Source of the DNA: Hemileia vastatrix
Taxonomy: Eukaryota > Basidiomycota > Pucciniomycetes > Pucciniales > Zaghouaniaceae
Length of the DNA: 64,000 nt
Assembly (NCBI GenBank): GCA_030280995.1
Contig: JASXTE010000001.1
Span: 29,358,606 to 29,422,605 of the forward strand
Direction: 5' to 3'
The translations under genes were made by a program, and so were the position numbers. Positions within the stretch are counted from its first letter, which is position 1. Each line of letters starts with the position of its first letter. Shown one piece after another: positions 45,237-57,501 of this stretch. The notes beneath the pieces are model-generated. The model ran no database searches, was not told the DNA's origin, and was given only the letters and a program-made list of their open reading frames with translations.

Positions 45237-47900
45237 AGAAAATTCAGATATCACATTTATCACATATTTATGGGATAATATTTATCTTTTCATAAAAATA
45301 ATATAATGAAAATTTTTTAACCAGTTTATTATCTATGATTGTAGGATTGTTAAATCTGGTAGGCCAAATTCATCCAGAAAATTGGTATACTTTGATCATA
45401 ATAATAAAATGATATTTGGATGTTCAATATATTAATTATATGTTAAACAAATATTATAATTTCTTTTTATATAATAAATGGCTTAATTCTATCTTTTTTT
45501 GATAATAATGTTGTGTTGCAATATACTTTTAAATGTATTATGAATTTTGAGGTATTATTATTTAGTGTTTCAAATGAATTAGACAAAAAATTTTACCGTG
45601 AATGATAATAAATCAATAAAATGAATTTTTCAAACATGAAATTAATTTTTTAAATACAATTAAAAAAATAGTGATATTTGGATTTACATGGCAACTAGTA
45701 CCCTTCTGCGCATTGGCAGATTCTGAGGAAGACAATTTTATAAAGCATATCACTAAGTGTATAAGTCTGTAGAGCGTGGGTGGCTCAAAATATCAAAGTG
45801 TCCTTCTCAGAAATGGACAATATCTCAGAAGGATACTATAGGTTTTGTTCAATAGAATGGAAAAGGTTTCTTGAATTTCAATGGTACTTGATTTTTGGCT
45901 AGCCATAAAAGTGAAGTTGTTACAGACTTTGTAAAAAGTGTCCTTCTTAAGGACAGTCTGACACTCAGAAGGACACTTTTATAATGCATATCATCTAGAT
46001 GTTATATGTATACATATTTTTTTATGCAATATAAAAGGGACCTTCTGAGAATTAAACCCTTGTTCAGAAGGACATTATTCACAAAGTCTTTAGCACCTTC
46101 AATTTAATGTTTAACCAATATTGCAGTACCAAGGCTATTAAAAGAGCTCATACCATTTACAGCACATAAAATGCTCACCTGAACAATTTTCCAACACTGA
46201 GAAAGATAAATTTACAAATTTTGGAGATAAAATGGTTATATATAATACCTATATGATATGAATTATGAAATTTTCCTTCTGAGCATCGGACCGTTATTCA
46301 GAAGGAAACTTTAGACCAAGTCTGTAACACCTTCACTTTAATGGTTAGCCAGAAATCAAATACCATGGACATTATCAAAACCCTTTCCATATAATTATAA
46401 CTTTTCTAAAGTGTCCTCGTGAACAATGTTCACTTGCTGATAAGGACACTCAAAAAATATATGATATAGATATTATATTTATACCTGTGTATATTTTATA
46501 CTTTATAAAAAATAATTTTCAACCACATCAAATGTTTTGTGGACAGTTAAATAAGATACTTGGTTAACCCTTTAATTATATATTATCAGCTTCTATAAAT
46601 TCTTTCACTGATGGTCAGAAACATGTTTGTGCCAGTGGGTAACATGTAGAATTAAAAAGGCTGTAACAGTTTCAATTTGTATCTTAATAGTTCTTTGAAC
46701 CTTTGAAAAGAAAGGGTATTAATTTTTTTATCCCACCTATATTTATGCTAGAGTATGTATTGATTAATCCATTAATATGCTACTTGGAAAAAATTATTCA
46801 AAATACAAATGTGAAGAATGTTTAGGAATTATATTTTACAAATTGTTATATTTCCCTAAATAATATTCATGTTGATAGCCTACATTATAGAAACTCTGAT
46901 ATCACTCTTTCCCCATATTTGTGGGATAATACTAATTTTTTTTACATAATAATAATAAAATGAACATATCTTTACCAGTTTATAATCTATTTTTGTATTA
47001 TTGTTGAATTTCATGTGTTAAATACATCTGGAAGAATGCTATACTTTGATCATAATAATAAAAGGATATTTGGCAGTTGAATATATTAATCATATGTTAA
47101 GAAAATATAACTCTTTCTATTCATATATTCAATGGCTTAATGCTTTGTTTTTAATAATAACTTTGTGTTGCAATATACTTTACAATTTATTATGAATTTT
47201 GAAATAGTACTATTTTGTACTCCAAAGGAATTGGCCAGAATGTTTTACCTTGAATAATGATAATTTAATAAAATGCATCTTTTAAATATGGGATTAATAT
47301 CTTAAATACAATTAATGAAAACAGTGCCCTTTTGCTTTACATGGCCCCAAGTGTCCTGTAGAGCATTGGATGATGCTGAGGAAGACACTTTTATAAAGCA
47401 TATCTGTGATGTATAAGTCTATAGAAAATGGGTAGCTCAAATTACCAAAGTGTTCTTCTCAGAAATGGACCGTTACTGAGCTGGACAATATAGGTTCAGT
47501 GAAATAGGATGGAAAGTAATTATCTAATGTCCATGGTATTTGATTGTTGGCTAACCATAAAAGTGAAGGTGTTACAGACTTGATCAAAGTGTCCATCTGA
47601 ACAACTGTCCGACGCTCAGAAGAACACTTTAATAATGCATATCATCTAGGTGTTATATGTATACATATCTATCTTTTATGCAATATAAAAGTGTCATTCT
47701 GAGTGTTAAACCGTCGTTTAGAAGGACATTTTTGACCAAGTATCTAACACCTTCAATTTAGTGTTTAAAATATTTTCCCATACAAAGGCTATTAAATGAG
47801 CTCATGTCATTTACATTACTTAAATTTTTCAACTTAAAAATGGTCCATCACTGAGAAAGATAGTTTTGTAAATTTTAAAGATAAAATGGCTATATATAAT
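45237..47900. repeat. Satellite array, segment 3
   Basis: Continues the monomer cut by B3. Landmarks at about 45668 and 47325, spacing 1657. After removal of A2 and B3, the distance from the landmark at 25991 is about 1644, so one monomer received both elements. No gene. Confidence 0.85.
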
Positions 47901-48229
47901 AGGGGGTATCAATGTTCAGGGATCTGCAATTAAATTAATTGCGGATAGAAATCTTTATACCTCAATTATCTTCTGCAATTATTTTTGTTAATAATTGTGT
48001 TATTAGACACTTTACCTGTCAATGTTCACCTGTTATCTGTGATTTTTCTAATTAATTTTTTATAACCACATCTTAGAAAACTTTCTTTAATAACCACATT
48101 TTGCACAACTTTCTTCCATAACCACATCTTGGACTACTCTCTGGATATGCCTTGTACCTTACTGCACACTCCTATTCTCATCCCATCCTGTTCATTTTAA
48201 CCACTCAGAATTTCTCCCCATTTCATCTA

Positions 48230-48440
48230 TTTGATTCTGCACCTTTTCATCTCACTCTCTCATATGCTTGTATCTGCTCCTATTCATCTCACTATCTCAT
48301 CTGCTTGTTTCTGCTCCTTTTAATCTCTCTATCTCATCTGCTTGTTTCTGCTCCTTTTCATCCCTTTATCTCATCTACTTGTTTCTGCTCTTTTTCATCT
48401 TGCTATCTCATCTGATTGTTTCCGCTTCTTTTCATCTTTT
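48230..48440 (+). repeat. 37-bp minisatellite in the Harbinger element
   Basis: About five copies of a unit of the form TCTCATCTGCTTGTTTCTGC plus TCCTTTTCATCTCTCTA. The overlapping open frames here follow from the repeat (37 bp per unit passes through all frames). Confidence 0.75.
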
Positions 48441-48563
48441 ATTATCTTAACATTCCTCGTCATCATAGATCTTCTCAAAGGCAGCCATCACCCAGTTGTT
48501 TTTCAAATCCCACTACTCCCTCTTTTCCCCACTCTGCTGAGAAATCCAAAAAATTTCAACTAA

Positions 48564-49811
48564 AAAAAAGATGATCATCTCATTCTTATCAACTGGCTAA
48601 AAACTAAATCTAACTATGATTCTAATTTTGGTACTGAGTATGCAACTAAAGTAGGACTACCTCCTGCATCAAAAGTTAATGGTTATTTTCTGATGGATAA
48701 CAAATTATGGAATAAGATGAAGGGAAGGATAGATCTCTTACCAAAACAGATGTCTGAACGCTTCAAGCATTATCAAGCCAAGTACAAGAAGGCAAAGACT
48801 CTTTCATCTTCAACTGGTTTTGGTATTACTGACCTCGATATCAGTAAGGGCATCAAATTCATAGATGATAAACTTTATTCTTTATGTCCTTATATTAAAG
48901 AGATGGATTTTTTTTTGGAGAGAAAGCAGATGTTAATCCTGCAAACATGTTGGATGGTGGAGATGCTATCTCCAAACATGATGTTGAAAGAAATCTTTTT
49001 TCTTCTTCTTCTACTCAAGCCTCCCTTCATTTAACTTCCAAAAATCAAAATATATTTTCAATAGATACTTATGGCAATATAAAACAACCTGATATAACTC
49101 AAGTATGTTTTTTTTCTTTTATCTTACCAATTATTTTTCTTATTTACATTTTCTTTTTTATAAATAGGCTGAAGAACTAACACAGGGGGCACAATAAACT
49201 GAGTCAGAAGCCAGAAAAAATGATGAGGAGGAAAATGTGACCTTGAAAAAAAAGTGAACGGCTTCAAGTAGTCTAAATTTCTACTCTCAAAGAAGAAGAA
49301 AAAGTGATACTTCATCTCAAACCCCTTTTTCTTCTATCAAAGAATTTTTGGAGAAACGTGATTCTGGCAACTGATACCAAACCTCTTCGTACTTTACTCT
49401 GCTTTTATTCTACTTTTTTTAATATTTCTTATCACTCTAGAAAAATTTGAAGTTGCTAAAAAGACTCTAAAGTTTGAAAAGCAAAAATACGAGCTCTCTT
49501 TAAGGAGGGATGACAGGGTACCTGATTTGGAAGAGAAGAAGTTCGAACTCTCTTCACGTAAGGATGATAGGAAACAAATCTTGGAGGAAAGGAAGTATGA
49601 ACTCTCCTTACAGAAGAAAGATAGGGCACAAGACTTGAAGGAGAAGAAAATTGAGCTATCTCTAAGTATTGGAAGAACAAAGAAAGAGGAGAAAACACTT
49701 GAGCATCAAAACCTCATGGAACAGATGAAATATAAGCTTTATCGTGAAGAAAATTCAAAAAAGAAAGATTTCTTGATAGAATATGTTAAATCTAATAAAT
49801 CTGTTGAGTAA
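48564..49811 (+). pseudogene. Myb/SANT-like DNA-binding gene of the Harbinger element (broken)
   Basis: Harbinger elements usually encode a second, Myb-like protein that binds DNA and brings the transposase in. Here a trihelix Myb/SANT-like domain is read from 48564 (DDHLILINWLKTKSNYDSNF, GLPPASKVNGYF, MKGRIDLLPKQMSERFKHYQ, KTLSSSTGFGITDLDISKGI, DDKLYSLCPYIKEMD). A 1-bp change near 48920 moves the frame to ADVNPANMLDGGD. An intron of 65 bp follows (GTATGT 49103 ... TAAATAG 49167), then AEELTQGAQ-stop. Another likely acceptor at about 49440 (CACTCTAG) leads to a strongly charged coiled coil (49441-49811) with repeated R/K-x-YELSL units. The start codon is not found; a TAA lies at 48561. Confidence 0.65.
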
Positions 49812-50029
49812 ATTGAACATTTAAAGAAATCTTTTGATGACTAGTTTGTTTTATTTCTCTAACACTTCAACTATTCATAATTAACTGTAAATAAAATTTT
49901 ATCTTAATTTCCTGTATTTTTTTACTCTATCAATCATTAGTTGAATTTTCATATTTTAATGTTATTAATTATCTTTTAAAAAAAATTTCAAGAATTTTGA
50001 CTGTTAAAAATTCTTATTTAGTTTTAATT

Positions 50030-50470
50030 TTCACGTCAAATTTGAAATTATCCCAAACCCACCCCTGCATTTGATTGAACTAAGGGGCAGGTATCACCAA
50101 AATTCTTTCAAGTAAAGCATTTTTCAAGTCTTATATGAAATTTTGGAAATACTCCCCCTGCATTTTATTGAAGTAAAGGATGGGTATCACCAAAATTTCA
50201 AGTCAAAATTTTTTTTAAAGTCTGATATGATAATTTTGCTATACCCCCTTCTGTATTTTATTGAATTAAGGAAAGGGTATCATCAAATTTTAAAGTTAAC
50301 TTTTTTTTTAGTCTGATATGAAAATTTGGCAATACCCCACCCTCTGTATTTTATTGAATTAAGGAAAGGGTATCATCAAATTTTCAAGTCAAATTTTCTT
50401 TTAAAGTCTGATATAAAAATTTGGCAATACCTCCCCCTTCAATTTATTGAATCAAAGAAATCAAATGGAT
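50030..50470. repeat. 93-bp tandem repeat, about 4.5 copies
   Basis: GGTATCA(C/T)CAAA recurs at about 50090, 50183, 50276 and 50368. Consensus pieces: TATTTTATTGAATTAAGG, AAAGGGTATCATC, AAAGTCTGATATGAAAATTT. Confidence 0.8.
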
Positions 50471-50479
50471 AAAATTTTA

Positions 50480-52260
50480 AAATTTAAAATTTCCACAACC
50501 AATTATTTTCACCAGTCCCAATCAAGTTTTCCTATTTTATATAATAGCCAGTAGAATGACCTAAGGCCAGATGCACAAATATAAAAATAAAGTAAACTAT
50601 GTTGATGTAACTTTAAAAAATAATTTGAAGAGACAAATCCAAAATTAAAAGAAAAAAAATTAAAATTTGAAATTTCTACAACCAATTAATTTCACCAGTC
50701 CCAATCAAGTTTCCCTATTTTATATAATAGCCAGTAGAGCCACCTAAGGCCAGATGCACCAATATGTAAATACAGTAATCTATCTTGATGTAACTTTAAA
50801 AAATAATTGGAAGAGAAAAATCTAAAATTAAAAAACAAAAATTAAAATTGAAAATTTCTACAGCCAATTATTTTTACCGGTCCCAATCAAGTTTTCAAAT
50901 TTTATATAATAGCCAGTAGAAAGACCTAAGGCAAGATGCACCATTATATAAAAAAATAATCTATCTTGATGTAACTTTAAAAAAAATTGGAAGAGAGAAA
51001 TCCAAAATTAAGAGAAAAAAAATAAAATTGAAATTTTCTACAACCAATTTTTTTCACCTGTCCCAATCAAGTTTTCCTATTTTATATAATAGCTAGTAGA
51101 ATTACCTAAGTCCAGATGAACCATTATATAAATAAAGTAATCTATCTTGATGTAAATTTAAAAAATAATTGACAGAGACAAATCCAAAATTATAAGAAAA
51201 AAATTAAAATTGATAATTTCTACAACCAATTATTTTCACCAGTCCCAATCAAGTTTTCCAATTTTATATAATAGCCAGTAGAAAGACCTAAGGCCAGATG
51301 CACAAATATAAAAATAAAGTAAACCATGTTGATGTAACTTTAAAAAATAATTGGAAGAGACAAATCCAAAATTAAAAGAAAAAAATTAAAATTTGAAATT
51401 TCTACAACCAATTAATTTCACCAGTCCCAATCAAGTTTCCCTATTTTATATATTATCCAGATGCACCATTATATAAAAATATAATCTATCTTGATGTAAC
51501 TTTAAAAAAAAATTGAAATAGACAAATCCAAAACTAAAAGAAAAAAAATTAAAATTGAAATTTTCTACAACCAATTATTTTCACCTGTCCCAATCAAGTT
51601 TTCCTATTTTATATAATAACCAGTAAAATGACCTAAGGCCAGATGAACCATTAAATAAATACAGTAATCTATCTTGATTTAACTTTAAAAAATAATTGGA
51701 AGAGAAAAATCCAAAATTAAAAAAAAAAAAATTAAATTGAAAATCTCTACAGCCAATTATTTTCACCAGTCCCAATCAAGTTTTCCTATTTTATATAATA
51801 GCCAGTAGAATAACCTAAGGCAAGATGCACCATTATATAAATACAGTAATCTATCTTGATGTAAATTTAAAAATTAATGGAAGTGACAAATCCAAAATTA
51901 AAAGAAAAAAATTAAAATTGAAAATTTCTACAACCAATTATTTTCACCAGTCCCAATCAAGTTCTCCTATTTTATATAATAGCCAGTAGAACAACCTAAG
52001 GCCATATGCACCACTATATAAAAACATTAATCTATCTTGATGTAACTTTAAAAAATAATTGGAAGAGACAAATCCAGAATTAAAAGAAAAAAAATTTAAA
52101 TTTAAAATTTCTACAATGAATTGATTTCACCGGTCCCAATCAAGTTTTCCTATTTTATATATTAGCCAGATTCACTATTATATAAAATCAGTAATCTATC
52201 TTGATCTAACTTTAAAAAATAATTGGAAGAGACCAGTCCAAAATTAAATGGAAAAAAATT
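50480..52260. repeat. 182-bp satellite inside the Harbinger element, 10 copies
   Basis: CCCAATCAAG recurs at about 50517, 50700, 50882, 51062, 51244, 51426, 51589, 51771, 51952 and 52135: period 180-183 bp, one shorter unit. Each unit has CCAATTATTTTCACCAGTCC, TTTTATATAATAGCCAGTAG, ACCTAAGGCCAGATGCACC and ATCTATCTTGATGTAACTTT. No gene. Confidence 0.9.
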
Positions 52261-52418
52261 AAAAAGGATAAATAAAATTGAAAAAGAGGAAAATAAAAAG
52301 GGAAATTTAAAAAAAAATATATATATAAATTAAAATAAATCAAAAAAATTAATAAAAGAGAAAAAAAAAGAAATTTTTTTTGGAAGAAAATATTTAATGA
52401 TAGAAAGATTATAATATT

Positions 52419-53806
52419 TTATTTGCAATAATTTACAGATCTTCTAAGAACAATTTTTATATCTAATTTTTTTTGATTATTATTACAATTAATAAGACCT
52501 TCATTTATTTGGAATGAACAGCCGAAATGGGTAAATTCTTTTCTAGAAAATAAAGTAGGAGGTGCTTAAGTTGTTTTATGCAAATGTTGAGAAGAATTCC
52601 ATATAGCCTCAATTACTCCATTAGCACTACCACAATCAGTAATCATTTATGGTCAGGAAAATAAAGGCCATGTCCCTCATCAGAAGAGGGTGATGGAATA
52701 GGAACACCAGTCTCTGGATTAATATAAAAGAAATTTCAAATGTTGGAGAGTTCTTATCATGTTTATCTAAATGAAAATGATTGTAAAATCCATTATAAGT
52801 GATGATAACATTTAAACAAAAGAATAATAATTTATTCCTTTTTCCCATTCAGGATCAGACAAATTTGATAAACCAGATTCTAAAGAAAGTTGATGGTTTT
52901 TTTGAAAATCTTGAAAACATAATTTTTTAAAACAATTTTCCAAGAAAATATTAAATGATCCTAAAGAATTCCATTGTTTCAGGTCTTCTTCCATTTGCTC
53001 CAGTTTAAAATTTTTCAATAAAGAATTGATTCCTGAAATATATGACAAAATTAAAAACTACATATAATAAAAAATTTTTTACATTCCAAAAGAAACTCCT
53101 TGATCATATCCTGGTCCCCAACCAAAACCTTTCATCACACCAGAAATCAGATTTTAATTTGATAAGGATTGTCAAACCAAAGACATTTGATAGAGAGTAG
53201 AAATTAAATCAGAAAGCTGAAAAAAAACTTCATCCTTTTTCCCATTAAATGAATGAACTTCTAAGATGTATTGAGGTTTGTATTCATTATTGACAACTAA
53301 AATAATGAGATCTTTACCACCTTCTGTAAGGTTTTTAATGTTTTTGTGAAAAAAAAATTCTTAACATTTGATATTAAAGTCTTATAGAATTTGAGATCAT
53401 CCAAATGTCCAAAGAATTTTTTGCAAAATATCTTCATCCTAATCAATTTTCTATTTTGATAAAATTTCATCTTTGAATTGCTTGATTCTTTAGCTGGTTC
53501 CATTATTTTCTACTTTTTATTTTCTGGTAGGGAAAGCTCAGATTGATTGGGAGAAAGAATAGAATTGAAGGACATTAAAGAGATAGAAGAAAGTAAAGAT
53601 AAAAAAGAAGAAGTTGAATATATTGAAGGAATAGAATTGAAGGAAATGGAAGAGATAAAAGAAAGTAAAGATAAAGAAGAAGAATTTGGATCTATTCAAT
53701 GATTATTCTTGGTTCTTTCATGATTTGAAGACAAGGAAGAAAGAGAGGATAAAGATGATTCAGAAGAAATTGATGATAAATAAGATGAGCGAGTTAAATT
53801 TTCCAT
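52419..53806 (-). pseudogene. TET/JBP-like 2OG-Fe(II) dioxygenase (broken)
   Basis: Family members oxidise 5-methylpyrimidines in DNA using Fe(II) and 2-oxoglutarate. Read from ATG 53806: a Ser-rich N-terminus (stops TGA and TAG), a Lys-rich part from 53503, and a region with ISGVMKGFGWGPGYDQGVSF near 53100-53160. A probable intron (about 53037-53090, GTAAAA...TTTCAG) leads to SLLKNFKLEQMEEDLKQWNS and SGLSNLSDPEWEKG. The core has GFYNHFHLDKHD with the Fe-binding HxD at 52765-52773, TGVPIPSPSSDEGHGLYFPD, NGVIEAIW and the distal His in QHLHKTT near 52576-52589, then FTHFGCSFQI. At least three frameshifts and several stops break it. Identity is by motif order and memory of fungal TET-like proteins, not by search. 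Confidence 0.68.
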
Positions 53807-53839
53807 AGTAAATTCCTGGAAAAAAATTTTAAAAAAAAT

Positions 53840-54360
53840 CAAAATAAATAAATAAATATATTAAAAAAAACCCCAACAATAAAAAATTATCAGTAAAATA
53901 ATTGAAAAGAAAAAAAAATTTGGTAAAAAAAAAATAAAAAAAATTAGTTGCAAAAAAATCAGTAAAAATTTTTGAAAAAAAAATAAAATTTCAAAATAAA
54001 AACCTGAATTATGATTGATATACGAGGTAAAACAAAATTACCCAAAAAAAAAAGATTAAATAAAAAAAATTAAAATAAATTCAGTAAATTTAATTTCAAA
54101 AAAAAAAAAAAAATAAATAAATCAAAATTTCTTACCTGCTATTGGAAATACTTCTTGATATCATTAAATCCAATTTATTAAAATATAATTGAAAAAAATT
54201 GATTTCAGTAAATTTCAGAATAATTTATTATTTGAAAAAACAAACACAAATAAAAAAATTAAATTACCTGATTTATTTTTGAAACACAGGGGAAATTTCC
54301 AGAAACTAAGGGAAAGAAAAAAAAGTTCTGTAAAAAAAATTAAAAAGCAGAGATTATTCT
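53840..54360. other. A-rich spacer in the Harbinger element
   Basis: Poly-A-rich sequence; the Lys-rich plus-strand frame starting at 54189 reflects composition. Nothing recognised. Confidence 0.6.
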
Positions 54361-54369
54361 TTTTTTTTT

Positions 54370-55130
54370 CTTCAAAATTCCCTCCTTACCCGCCTCGAAC
54401 CCCCCCTTCACCCCCCCTTTCACCCCTCCTTACCTGCCTCAAACCCCCCCTTTATTCCCCCTTTACCCCTTCTTTACCCCCCCTTCAACCCCTACTTACC
54501 TGCCTCGAAACCCCCCTTTAGTCCTCCTTTACTCCCCTTTAGTCCCCCTTTACCCTCCCTTTACCCCCCTTTACCCCCCCTTTACCCCTCCTTGCCCACC
54601 TTAAACCCCCCCTTTACCCCTTTCTTGACCCCCTTAAGCCCCCCCTTTACCCCCTCAGACCGGCCTCAAACCCCCCCTCAAACCCCTCCAAACCACCCCC
54701 CTCTACACCTAACTTATTGATAATAAGCAATCAATAATTAACTTATTGACAATCAGAAATTGATCATTAACTTATCATATCCTTACAGATTTTATAAGTA
54801 GGTGATGGGGGGGTGGAGGGGTTTGAGGGGTGATTGAGGGGGCCAAAGATGGGGTAAAGGGGGGCTTGAGAAATTAAAGGGGGGGTTTGAGGGGGCCAAG
54901 GAGGGGGTGAAGGGGGGTGAAGGGGGGTCTGAGGCGGGCAAGGAGGGGGTAAAGGGGGGTTGAGGTGGGCAAGGAAGGATTGAAGGTGGGAGTTTATGTG
55001 GCCAAGGGGAGAAAGGGGGGTATGGAGGAAGACAAGGAGGGGGAAAAGGGGGGACTTGAGGTGGCCAAGAAGGGGAGAAAGGAGGGTATGGAGGCAGACA
55101 AGCAGGGAGGAAAGGGGGATGATGAAGGGT
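54370..55130. repeat. C-rich block followed by its G-rich inverse (large imperfect inverted repeat)
   Basis: 54370-54705 consists of CCCCCCTTTA/CCTTACCTGCCTCAAACCC type units on the plus strand. 54800-55125 holds the inverse (GGGGGTTTGAGG, GGCCAAGGAGGGGGTAAAGG). About 95 bp of unrelated A+T-rich sequence (TTATTGATAATAAG...) lies between. The G+C and strand bias are far from those of the neighbours. Confidence 0.85.
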
Positions 55131-55399
55131 GAAAAAAAAGATAAAACAAAAAAAACAAAATTAGTCTAACCTTGAAAACCAAAAAAAAGCACTTACGGGA
55201 CAAAAAAAAAAGAAAAAAAGGACAAAAAAAAGAGAAAAAATAAATTATTAGCAGGTAAAAAAATTAAAAATAAGAAAAAAATGACTTACCTGGAGAGATG
55301 AGATGAGAAATAGAGGAATGAAATAGAGGAATTGTAAATATTTGACTGATGTTTGAGGAGAGGTTTAAAAGGATATGAGTGATGAATGAAAGAAAAAAA

Positions 55400-55625
55400 A
55401 ACTGACAAAATATGCAATTTCATGTTGAGCTGGTGAAGGAAAACCAATAAGCCATCCAAAAAAAAGAGAAGCACTTCCCAGCCTTCTATCACTGAGGTGG
55501 GGGGTCCCTCAGATGTCAGGAGGCCCACCAAGAGGCAGACGGAACACCCTGAAGCCAGAAAACCACCAATAACCTCCAATAAAGCCCAAAAGACTTTGAA
55601 AAATCTACAACCACTACTAAAACCC
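55400..55625 (+). CDS. Possible exon fragment, basic Ser/Pro/Lys-rich
   Basis: A plus-strand frame from about 55442 reads TNKPSKKKRSTSQPS, EVGGPSDVRRPTKRQTEHPE and ARKPPITSNKA, closing at TGA about 55623. Its higher G+C and composition look coding, like the basic tail or N-terminus of a nuclear protein, but no start codon or domain is visible. The minus-strand frame over the same bases (55286-55579) is hydrophobic and less convincing. Confidence 0.25.
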
Positions 55626-55938
55626 TTGAATCACAAAAATAAGCTATGAAAACATTGAAAAAAAATATAGAGCCAAATTAACTCTTCTTATTGGTACGAA
55701 GCACTTAAACCTAAGACTTAAGGTTAGCCCTCAAAACACAAAAAACAAAATCAAACAGCTATCTTTTAGAAATGAAAAATGAGTAAATGACCCCATAAAA
55801 CTTAGAATATGAAAAATATCATCAAGAAATCAAAGATAAAGAAAAACTAGGGCTATCCAATGGTAGTACCCATATAACTTTAGTCCCAATATTCACTGAA
55901 TAATCTAGAAAAACACTCAATTATTCAACTAATTCCAA

Positions 55939-57501
55939 TTAAGACATACCAAAACAATTCCAAACTGAGCAAAAAAGGTGTCTGCCAATGTTGGTAGACC
56001 ATAACATAAATTTAAACAAAAAATGAATTTCCTCAAACAAAAATTCCAAACCAAGTGAATAAAGTGCACAAAGTGAACATGTGGAGAGCACCAAAATAAA
56101 ATTTTGAAATTTTTGTGAAGTGAAATGTTGGAGAGTAATTGGAATTATAATGGACCATATGCCAGTTGATTGAATGTTTTGTGATTCAAGGGTTGGGAGA
56201 GCTGGTGCTGGTTCAGGATCCTCTTCTTCATAAAGATCATTCCACTCATTCTTTATATCAGCTAGGACATTGTGGTGTATAATGCAAGTCATGAACCAAT
56301 GATTCTCAGTTTTGATCTCCAATTTTATTTGAAATTGGATTCTGAGCTCCCAAAGACTAGAGAATTGTCCCTTTAAAATACCTATAGCATGTTCAATCTG
56401 TAATCTTGATTGGGCAAGGTGATAATTAAATTTTGTTTCGGGGTCATTTTATAAGGTTGCACCACGGAATGGAGGTATAATGTACTTCCCACTTGCATAT
56501 GCTTAGTCTGTAAGGAGGCACTGAGATTCGTCAAAGTATGAGTCTGGGGTCTGAGAAATCCTCATTATTTGGAAGACGGAAGAGTCATGACATGATCCAG
56601 GGCAGCCACTGTGAAAAGCAATAAATTTTTTATTGACATCACATATAAGTTGAACGGAAATAGAGTATCTAGAAGGAAGATAAAAAGTTAGTTCATGAAT
56701 GATGAGAAATTGTAGAATATTTTGAATAAACTTTTTTTGCAATCAAAATAATGGTTCCCATCATGATCAGGCTTTTGACTCAAAGGTATATTTGTGCCAT
56801 CAACAAAATCTACACAGCCAGGGAAACCTTTAAAAAGTTAGTTCATGAATGATGAGAAATTGGAAAAGATTTTGAAAAAACCTTTTTTTGCAATCAAAAT
56901 AATGGTTCCCATCATGAGCAGGCTTTTGAATCAAAGGTATATTTGTGCCATCAACAAAACCAACACAGCCAGGGAGACCTTTAGCTTGCATTACTTCAGA
57001 GGATTCAAGTTTCTGTTCTGGAGTTTTCCAAGAAAGTGTTTGAGACTTGAGGGAAAGGATAGCAATCATTCAGCGCTTGGTGTATAATATCACCATACCA
57101 TAGCCTATGTTAAATAGATTATCCAAACGTCTTACAGCAGCACCATTTCCATTTGAGCCAAAGAAACATAGTGCAACAGCAAGTTGAATGGCAGGATTAA
57201 GCTGTTTGTTTTGGGAATCATTATGAAAGATAGGATTTTCAGAGATGAGTTGATAAAGTTTGAAGAAAGAATCAGGAGAAGTTCTAAATAGTTGAGGAAT
57301 TTCGAGAATGGAGCAGAGATCATATTGGGGATCATGATAAAGATTTGGCCCCCTGGCAATGAGGTAACACTTTTTGGAAAGAAAACAAAAATAAGCTAAA
57401 GAATCTTCTAAATAAGAGTCAGATTTATAGTAGAGAACAAAAAGTAAAGCAATAGAATTTATTGTGGAGTGAAGTAGCTGTCTAGTAGAGAGGTGCTTCA
57501 C
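55939..57501 (-). pseudogene. HARBI1-like PIF/Harbinger transposase (broken)
   Basis: DDE transposase of the element. Starts at ATG 57501 (MKHLSTRQLLHS). The N-terminal helical part has RTSPDSFFKLYQLI and LAVALCFFGSNGNGAAVRRL. An in-frame TGA lies at 57070-57072, before MIAILSLKSQTLSW. The catalytic core has GCVGFVDGTNIPL (first Asp, codon at 56950-56952), then FHSGCPGSCHDSSVF (second Asp, 56584-56586) and QSRLQIEHAIGILKGQF (Glu, 56392-56394), the order and spacing of the DDE_Tnp_4 family. A 150-bp tandem duplication repeats the first-Asp block, and an indel in an A run shifts the frame. The C-terminus has an acidic DLYEEEDPEPAPA segment. The exact 3' end of the gene is uncertain. Confidence 0.85.
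56683..56982. repeat. 150-bp tandem duplication within the transposase gene
   Basis: AAAGTTAGTTCATGAATGAT recurs 150 bp apart (about 56685 and 56835). The two units cover the codons from PGCVxFVDGT to LIIHELTF and differ at a few sites. Confidence 0.85.

Noticed and set aside
50480..52260. CRISPR-like array
   Set aside because: Units of 182 bp are similar over their whole length, with no unique spacers, and the DNA is eukaryotic.
54189..54521. 110-codon plus-strand ORF, Lys-rich then Pro-rich
   Set aside because: Composition follows the A-rich spacer and the CCCCTTT units; no domain.
54370..55130. Telomere repeats
   Set aside because: Units are irregular CCCCCTTTA/CCTCAAACCC types with both orientations facing each other, not a uniform CCCTAA array.
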